Shown: piece by piece, positions 57,295 to 64,000 of the stretch
Layout of the letters: each line of letters begins with the position of its first letter
How positions within the stretch are numbered: position 1 is the stretch's first letter
DNA from: Spironucleus salmonicida
Lineage: Eukaryota > Fornicata > Diplomonadida > Hexamitidae
Length of the DNA stretch: 64,000 nt
Direction of reading: 5' to 3'
Assembly: GCA_000497125.2 (NCBI GenBank)
Contig: CM035321.1
Span: 1,392,001-1,456,000 of the forward strand
Translations under genes and position numbers: made by a program
The notes under the pieces: generated by a model
What the model saw: only the letters and a program-made list of their open reading frames with translations
The model's database searches: none
Told to the model about the DNA's origin: nothing

Positions 57295-57891
57295 TCACTT
57301 TATAAGTCCTATAACTTTGAGGTGCTTACTTATTTAAACTAAATTACGACCTTTCATAATTTTTGATATTTATTTAACATCTCCATTACAGTCTTAATAT
57401 AATTAACGTAATTGCACTTCTTCTGATGCTACCCATCTTCCTTTTTTCAGTTCAGGATTTTATACCCTAGTCCAACGCAAATGTACTTACTATCTGGTTC
57501 GTTACTTCCCAGAAACTTTAAACATTTCTTAAGAGATTTTTTCGAATCCCCATTCAGGATGATGCGTCATACAAATCCTTAGAAATTCCGCCTCTATTGC
57601 TAACCATGCATCATCCTTAGTTGCATGTCTTTTTTCAGTCTCCATTGTCTTTGACATTGTATCCATAGATAATTAGTTTTAAACAATAGCCTCTTCTTCA
57701 TTCTCTTCGTTTAAAAGCTCAGACTCTAAAACAGTAAGTGGATTGTTAAATGGAATAATATCAGATTTCCATGTTTCTAGTAGCTGATAAACACAAATAT
57801 TAATCTATTACTATTAGTCACCATTACCCATCTCAGGATTGTTAAGAATGCAACGATAAGCTAAATTTCTAGCTTATTCAATATCGTCCAT
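57295..57891 (-). CDS. two-repeat Myb-like (R2R3-type) DNA-binding protein
   Basis: 198 residues. An acidic N-terminus (NEENEEEAIV) precedes two Myb-type repeats: residues about 93-143 (DDAWLAIEAEFLR, WGFEKISQEM, RTRQQVHLRWTRV) and 148-195 (KKGRWVASEEVQLRQLYQD, VKQISKIMKGRNLVQISKHL). The R-W linker LKKGRW between them is typical of Myb R2R3 proteins. A nuclear DNA-binding regulator is likely; Myb proteins drive encystation genes in diplomonads, but a role here is only inference. Ends AAG-TGA. Confidence 0.82.
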
Positions 57892-58029
57892 TTTAATTTA
57901 AATTAATACTATTAATAATATATAATATTTTATTAACCTAAACATAATAAACTTCAATCATAACCTCTAATTTAAAAAATTTCTATTTTCAATATATAAT
58001 TATGAATAATAAATAAATAAATAAATAGA

Positions 58030-59493
58030 TCATTCATCATTATTTTCGACTATGCTTTTCTCTAATTCCTCTGCCCGCTATTAAGCTTTTATCTTATATA
58101 CACTATACTTTATTTCATTTGATCTTCTAACAAAACCTATAATAACTATAACTACGGTTACAATCAAAATAAAAGCTCCAATAATGAGGCCTGTAATGAC
58201 ACCTGCAGTAAAAATATCTAATAGTGATTCTTAGTAGCATAGTAAGCTTCCGGATCTAAAAAGCCACCCATCAATACATTCGCTGCAACTTCCAGAGCTA
58301 TTTAGTTTATATCCTTATAAACAAGTAGCACACGCTGAAAAATCTTCTGTGCATTAATCACAATGAATTTAAAGTCCACAAATACACCCAAAGCTCTTAT
58401 TCCCAGCCTAGTCACAACTCTTAATCTCATTACCAACAGTATCGCAATAATGCCCATTAGTAGCTATAACTTAGCACTATTTCCAGCATAACCCATCAAA
58501 TCCAAGTTTAAACCCTTAATTACATTTTCTGCAAAATTTATCGCTTCCCAAACAATCTAAACAATTAGCAACTTAGCAAGTAGCATAACTAACACAATCC
58601 CCAGAAGGTGAAATTTAAGTATTACACTAAATGCATATTTAGTTATGGTTAAAATAATATCCTGGAAGACATGCCCCGCAGACAGAAACATTACAATTTC
58701 CACAATGCACTGCTCCAGAACAAGGACAAGCTACTGATAAATTATTGATATTTTCTGAGTTCGGACACTACTAGCACGAATTGTCAATAAACAGCTAATT
58801 GCTCTAACATACTCCACACGTCTATCCTGTGACAACGCATGTTTTACAAAAAGGTACAATTTTTCCTCCACAAGTGCATCCTTCATCGGAAGTATGTTAG
58901 TCGCATAACACACAGGTATCACCTGACTTGTAATAGTTATTATCGCAAACTGTGCATTTTCCATCAGTATCCAATTTACTTCCTTTCTTACATGTTTCAC
59001 ATTATGAAGAATCTGAAGTCTTGCAGGTAGCACAATTTAACGACTCCCCACATTAACAAGAATTAATCATATCAACTTCGCATTTCTGACAGCTCCCATC
59101 AATCACCCCATATTCCTACGCACATATCACACAACCACGACTACCGCCGCCAGTACATTGATTACATGATGCATCACAGTTTTTACATGATCCGTTTTCC
59201 ATGAAAAAGTTCTTTTTGCAACTAATGCATGCGAAAAGATTACAGTTACAACCTTCAGGGCAAACTGAGCATTGATTATTTGAAAGAATAAATGTTTCTT
59301 TGCACTTATTGCATATTTGAGAAGAGCATTCAATACAGTTTTTCACTACTTAATTAGCTTTGCAAACACAGTTTTCTTTGTCACATGTATCGCAGGTGAT
59401 TGTATTTGAACAAGTTGAACAAGCGTTTGCGCATGCACGGCAGGATCCACGCGCAGTATCATAAAACTCGCGATCTTTGCAGTTTTCAGCCAT
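58030..59493 (-). CDS. cysteine-rich membrane protein (HCMP/VSP-like)
   Basis: 487 residues. About 420 residues of CxxC-rich extracellular-type sequence (CRACANACSTCSNTITC, CSSQICNKC, CDASCNQCTGGGSRGC) are followed by one transmembrane helix (about 424-453, AGVITGLIIGAFILIV) and a charged tail RRSNEIKYSVYK of about 30 residues. This is the layout of Giardia high-cysteine membrane proteins and Spironucleus CRMPs; the long tail without CRGKA separates it from true VSPs. No clear signal peptide is seen: the ATG at 59493 gives MAENCKDREFYD. A missed upstream exon or an unusual export route would be needed. Confidence 0.88.
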
Positions 59494-59708
59494 TAGTAAA
59501 ATATTTAGATATTAGATAAATATTATATGCTGATTAATTAATAATATATTGAAATAATAAGAATGGTATATACGATAATATATAATTAAAATAATATATT
59601 ATAGTTTAAAATTTTAGTTGCAATTACTAAATACATTTACTTGTCCTATATTATATTATTATATCATTATATTGATTGCGGTTCTTCTTGTGTTTTTTCT
59701 ATTTAGAA

Positions 59709-60461
59709 ATGCACCGTTCGAATAAGTTTATACCGCAAAGACACATTTCATCAAATTTTGATGAATTATTAACATAAAACCAACTTACAACTTTTAGTCC
59801 CCTTTAGAGATATAAATAATAATATTAACGTTATGTAAACCATTAATATACCTCATTCACAGAATCTACTTTAGACCGATAGATACGCTTAAAATATTAC
59901 TATCTAAATCTTGACGCTACAACTCCACTCAAATAAGATCCATATTCAATTAAAGAAAAATGTGAAGATCTTCTTTTTATTAATAAGCTGAATGCTATTT
60001 AAACTATTTAAGGTACTGGTATCAATAGTGAACTTATATTAGAAGATTTGAATTTAAGTTTAGACTTCGATTTGGATGATAATGCTATTAATGGTTAGAA
60101 AATAATTAACCTCCCATAACCTTTAGATTAAAGTATTTAATTACAATCATTTGCTGTTGAAACATAAACATAATAACTGGAAAACTTGTCTATTACATCT
60201 GAGTAGTCGATTTAGGTAGCCTCTGAGCCAATTACAATTTAGAAATTAATCCCTTAAGCTTTATCAGTGCAAAATTAATTGACAATAACAAAGCTTGAAT
60301 CTCTTGGCTTTAATACATAAACTGAATCGAAAGCAGCGCTTATATAGACAGTTGATTCACGAAAAAGTGATTTCGGTACATAAGTATATCATGAACTTGA
60401 TGTCAAAAAAATAGACTTTTCCTTCGTAGATTCTATTTTATAAGGAATTAAAAAATAGTGA
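59709..60461 (+). CDS. unknown Gln-rich protein
   Basis: 250 residues, MHRSNKFIPQRHISSNF at the start, more than one in eight residues Gln, mostly TAA/TAG. Contains LILEDLNLSLDFDLDDNAING and a C-terminal KKIDFSFVDSILQGIKK. No domain known to me. A TATATTATATTATTATATCATT stretch about 45-65 bp upstream fits the usual promoter type. Ends TAG-TGA. Confidence 0.65.
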
Positions 60462-60770
60462 CCACTAGATAAAATCCTTAGTTTATATTTCTATTTTATA
60501 ATTATTTTTATCAACTATTGATATCTAATTTTCATATCAAACTTATGCATATACACGCCATTTCAGATAATACCACAATAATATGAAATTTATTAGTTAA
60601 CTAAAACGCGGTTTTAGTATCTTTTTAAAAAACTAAATAGGTGTGTTTTTTCTTAATTTGAAATAAAACAGTCTCAGTTATGAAACTTTATAATTTAGTA
60701 ATATTGCTAATGCTAATTAGTATAAACAAATATCAAATCAACAGATGAAACATATTAAGAAAGTATTCTC
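60462..60770. other. AT-rich spacer
   Basis: 309 bp between convergent genes, no gene seen. Confidence 0.5.
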
Positions 60771-61370
60771 TCACATATACATCACACCAAAATATTTTGT
60801 CCTAGATGACATGCTCCCTCCTTTAACTGATTTTTAAATCGGTTTCTCATAGGCGCCAGGTCCTGGTGTTGGATGAAGATCTTTAATAGTATATTTTTGC
60901 ATGATAGTAACATCATGAGATGCACGTAACGCCTCAGGATTGGGATCATATTATCCTGGTCCAGGCATGGCATTACCTATTTTAACAGGGTACTTTCCTT
61001 AAATAACACCTCCAGTATTTTTAGTGACAATCTAAGGGTGGTAATGATTCGGTCCTGGGTTAGTATTTTTCTAATCTACATTAGTTCTCTATCCCATTGT
61101 AAAATCTTTACTTTACAAACTTTGATCATTAATATTATATTTTCCGGGACCTGGACCAGCATCTTTCTACTTTTTGTCATACTTGTTACCAATCATAGCA
61201 TTTCCATTACTTTTAAAAATTGGTTTGGGCTCGTATGCACCTGGCCCTGGAACAGTGTTTTAATTTGATTCCTCTATTCTTCCTGAAAGAAAGTGAGATG
61301 GTCCAAAAAATAATGTAGTCTTGATTTCATACGCTCCTGGTCCTGGTATCTGTGTATCTATTATTTACAT
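60771..61370 (-). CDS. SHIPPO-repeat protein
   Basis: 199 residues: MQIIDTQIPGPGAYE at the start (second codon TAA, Gln), then VPGPGAYEPK, AGPGPGKYN, NPGPNHYHPQ, MPGPGQYDP, TPGPGAYEKP. Five or six SHIPPO units; fifth family member in the window. Likely flagellar microtubule protein. Ends MYM before TGA. Confidence 0.88.
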
Positions 61371-61878
61371 TTGTAGGGCGGACTTAATTTACAAAAGTTT
61401 GATTTATATCATAATAATCTACTTATTTAAATTAGTTTTTACAAAAATAATAACTCACTATATACGTTTTATATAGAATTTTTTCTGATTTTTCTTTATC
61501 TAATTTTAACTGTTTTTAACTTTGTATAAAATACGAATTACAAATAGTACTAGAATTCCTATTTTTAAGTATACTTTTGATAATCAAATTAAACAAAAAA
61601 TTATAGATTACATTTATGTCTTTTAATTTGAATATATAATTTTGATTAATTGTCCGCCAAAAATAAAATAAATTTTAGGAATCAGAATATTTTTAATGGA
61701 ATATGATTTATAAAAACTCTAATTACTATTATTTAAGTTATCATTATTATATTTTTTTAATAGGTATCACAAACCTGAAGTAGCTCCCTTGTTTCACGTT
61801 ATTAGAAAAATGCTGCTTGTTTAGGACTAATAACTCATAATAATTAAATAACCATTTCACTATAGTCCTTTTTATTAC
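61371..61878. other. AT-rich spacer
   Basis: 508 bp, AT-rich, no gene seen. Confidence 0.5.
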
Positions 61879-62034
61879 TCAGCAATGATCGATTGAGTAA
61901 CTTAGTAGTATATCATTAATAAGTGCGTATTATTCTAATGTTCCGTTGCTGGAAAGCATAGAATTTGCGAATGAATACGTGTTAACTGATGGAGACTCTG
62001 GGCGGTTTATCATTTTGCCATTGGTTGTTCCCAT
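61879..62034 (-). CDS. very small MGxx protein, tentative family member 3
   Basis: 51 residues, MGTTNGKMINRPESPS at the start, then Ser/Asn-rich, ending LLSYSIDHC. The Met-Gly start with Thr at 3-4 fits N-myristoylation. Short, so chance is possible; the position between AT-rich spacers and the balanced base composition argue for a gene. Confidence 0.48.
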
Positions 62035-62460
62035 TTTGCAGGGTTCGCATGATATGGTTTTAAAGAGAAAATAGTTATTATAATATCAAAATATATAGTT
62101 AATAGTATCAGTAGAAGTATGAGAGGAATTAGTTTGTCCATAATAATATATACTAAATTTAAAATAAATATTACTCTCATTATATAGACTACTTTTATAT
62201 AATATTTTATAAGAGATTATCGCCTAAGAAATGGAAAATATATTACAAGTACTAAATGATATTTAGAGGCCGATAAGTAGTTAAAATGGGGAGATTTAAC
62301 TGTTAAAATAAGATTAAATTATAATTTAGAGAAAATTAGATGGAATTTTGAATGTGGTACAAGATTAACAAAATTAAATTCAGGCTTTGTAATCATTGGT
62401 TGCTAAATTAGTTTAAGATAATATAATAAATGCAATCAAATAGTGAATCATAAAAATTCA
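62035..62460. other. AT-rich spacer
   Basis: 426 bp, AT-rich, no gene supported. Confidence 0.5.
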
Positions 62461-63084
62461 TCAATAAATCACCTCTAAAGTTTTAAAATCTCTCCATTTC
62501 TTAGTTAATCTTGAAGATCTGTTTATATGCTCCACTATTGTGCTTGGTACTGTAAGGTCAGGCTAATATAACTTTAAATTTGGTTCATACTTCTTTCTGA
62601 AGCTTCTTTAAGTAGAATGTTTTGTGATTTAAATGTTGTAATCGCTTATTTTGGAATCTATTTACTTAGGTTAGGTATAATGTGCGTTTGATACCAAAAT
62701 AATAGGTACTTATATATTATGTTAGAAATAAAAAGATGGAATCTTATTAATCTTCATAGCTTATTCAGGAGAAATTGAAATAATATAAGATCCGTTTGAA
62801 AGGATAGACGAAACTTATCTAAAATTAAATCCTGACTTCATTAAAGTTTTTTCAACATCTTGATATGTAATATCTTCTGGGATATTAGATAAAAGATAGT
62901 ATTATGAGATATTTCTGTTGGCTTCAAATAAAAGATCCTCAAGTGCCATCCTAGAATTTAATTTTATGGTTGAAACTTACTGTCCTAGATTGAAAGAAAC
63001 AATATGCGTAGGAAATCTCTTCATTAGACTTGTAAAAACTTAGGAGAAATTATGTGTAGGAACAGAAGCCGTGAAAATTGCCAT
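62461..63084 (-). CDS. unknown protein with RRM-like segment
   Basis: 207 residues, MAIFTASVPTHNFSQVF at the start. Residues about 60-115 have an RRM-like order: YYLLSNIPEDITYQDVEKTL (RNP2-like strand then helix), RQVSSILSNGSYIISISPEQAM. The C-terminus is basic (RSFRKKYEPN, RSSRLTKKWRDF). Possibly RNA-binding, weakly supported. Confidence 0.5.
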
Positions 63085-63126
63085 TTTATTTACTTATATG
63101 ATAATTTAATATAATATTTATATAAT

Positions 63127-63414
63127 TCACAAGAAACTGTCGTTAGTCAAATTAGAATCATAAAATAATGGTATCTAATAAGACAATGATTGTTAACTTA
63201 ACTCCTGTTAGCTTAAAAAACTGTCACAAATATCTATTTGCTCTATATTTTCTTTGTTAACTAATGCAATATTAATATTTTCGGTATATTCAGATATTTC
63301 ACAATCTAATATGCTAGATCGAATCCTATTAAGCTATAAATGTGAATTCTAAGGTGTTTTACTAGATTTAATATACTACAAACTTTATAGTTCTTTCGTT
63401 TGTGCGGCTCCCAT
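63127..63414 (-). CDS. small MGxx (putative N-myristoylated) protein, family member 4
   Basis: 95 residues. MGAAQTKELQSLQY at the start; SSILDCEISEYTENINIAL matches SSMLDQEVTDYVDLISIEI of the gene at 36262; Ser/Asp-rich end SNLTNDSFL. The two are clear paralogues although their DNA has diverged greatly. Confidence 0.72.
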
Positions 63415-64000
63415 TTAATTTTGGCGTAAAGCTTAGTAAATTTAAATATATAAAATTATATTATGTATATGATTATTCCCATTTAAATATAGAATCTAAA
63501 AGTTGAATAATTATGTAATATAAATATAAAAGAAGTAGGCATAGAATTCTTAACCCCAACTATACAAAATTCAATAATTAAGGAAAACCATTTATAATAA
63601 TAATAGAAGAAAATTTCTTTAGAATCTAAGCTATAACCAAAAATGATATTAACATTAAAACCTGTTTTAGAAGGCTAATGATAAAGATACTTATTTTTGA
63701 AAGATTTATATAATAAGATCTTATTTTCAGAAACATAGGTTTATGTATACAAGTTCGATAGTATAACTTATATATTGAGCTATATAATAGAAATATGCAT
63801 ATTAGAATAACGATTTCCTATTATATATTCTAGTAGGTAATTATATAACTTACATGTATTATATAATAACTATTTTTTAAACTCCCAATACGAAAAAATA
63901 AAGGCAATAAAAACTAAAAGTACTTACCATGTTTTAAAATTTAAATAACCGAAAGTTATAGCACTACTAGGATACGATAACAATAATGCTGATGTTCTAA
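63415..64000. other. AT-rich end of window
   Basis: 586 bp, very AT-rich. A minus-strand frame from ATG 63935 has no protein character. No gene supported. Confidence 0.5.

Noticed and set aside
63720-63935. Minus frame starting MVSTFSF at the window end
   Set aside because: Low-complexity AT-rich translation, no family resemblance, could be chance since only TGA is a stop.

Overview
This is nuclear DNA from a flagellated protist that reads TAA and TAG as glutamine and uses only TGA as stop. Read with that code, the window resolves into about 55 intronless protein genes, most of which are chopped into fragments under the standard code. The code, the lack of any required intron, short AT-rich promoters, stops embedded in AGTGA, a cysteine-rich membrane protein like the surface proteins of Giardia and Spironucleus, and the metabolic genes (alanine aminotransferase, a fused Nfn-type oxidoreductase) together point to a hexamitid diplomonad (Spironucleus / Trepomonas / Hexamita group). 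An oxymonad with the same code cannot be excluded. Species assignment is inference.

Layout. 1-5576: partial coiled-coil gene, a SPAG16/PF20 central-pair WD40 protein, two unknown proteins, alanine aminotransferase. 6362-13751: a 1459-residue ABCC-type transporter, a small protein, a NEK kinase with a long tail, tRNA-Leu(CAA). 13859-17220: small proteins, a HAD phosphatase, a SNF2 helicase. 17318-18799 and 25363-26844: two almost identical copies of a 1.48-kb segment carrying two genes. Between them lie an NfnA/NfnB-type fusion, RPB5, an RRM-like protein, and a divergent gene pair with unusual composition (23212-24374). 27431-35952: two tiny Lys-rich paralogues, three SHIPPO-repeat genes and coiled-coil/repeat proteins. 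36262-47630: small myristoylation-type protein, Myb-like protein, purine phosphoribosyltransferase, outer-dynein-arm docking coiled coil, pyruvate-kinase-like fragment, START protein, TMA7, HAD phosphatase, branched-chain aminotransferase, degenerate kinase, SHIPPO protein. 47636-55570: two adjacent coiled-coil genes of about 1300 residues each. 56221-63414: more small MGxx proteins, a two-repeat Myb protein, a cysteine-rich membrane protein, a fifth SHIPPO protein and an RRM-like protein.

Common themes. Many products belong to the flagellar/microtubule apparatus (SPAG16, ODAD1-like, NEK, five SHIPPO proteins, many coiled coils). Metabolic genes fit anaerobic amino-acid fermentation. Genes are compact, with 3-60 bp between some neighbours, alternating with AT-rich spacers of 300-990 bp in which I see no gene. 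Several genes have sharp internal GC steps: GC-rich parts use CAG and AT-rich parts use TAA/TAG. Two recent duplications are visible, one between genes and one inside a SHIPPO gene. The points I rate most worth following are the MGxx small-protein family, the odd 23.2-24.4 kb pair, the intragenic GC steps and the 31452 repeat protein.
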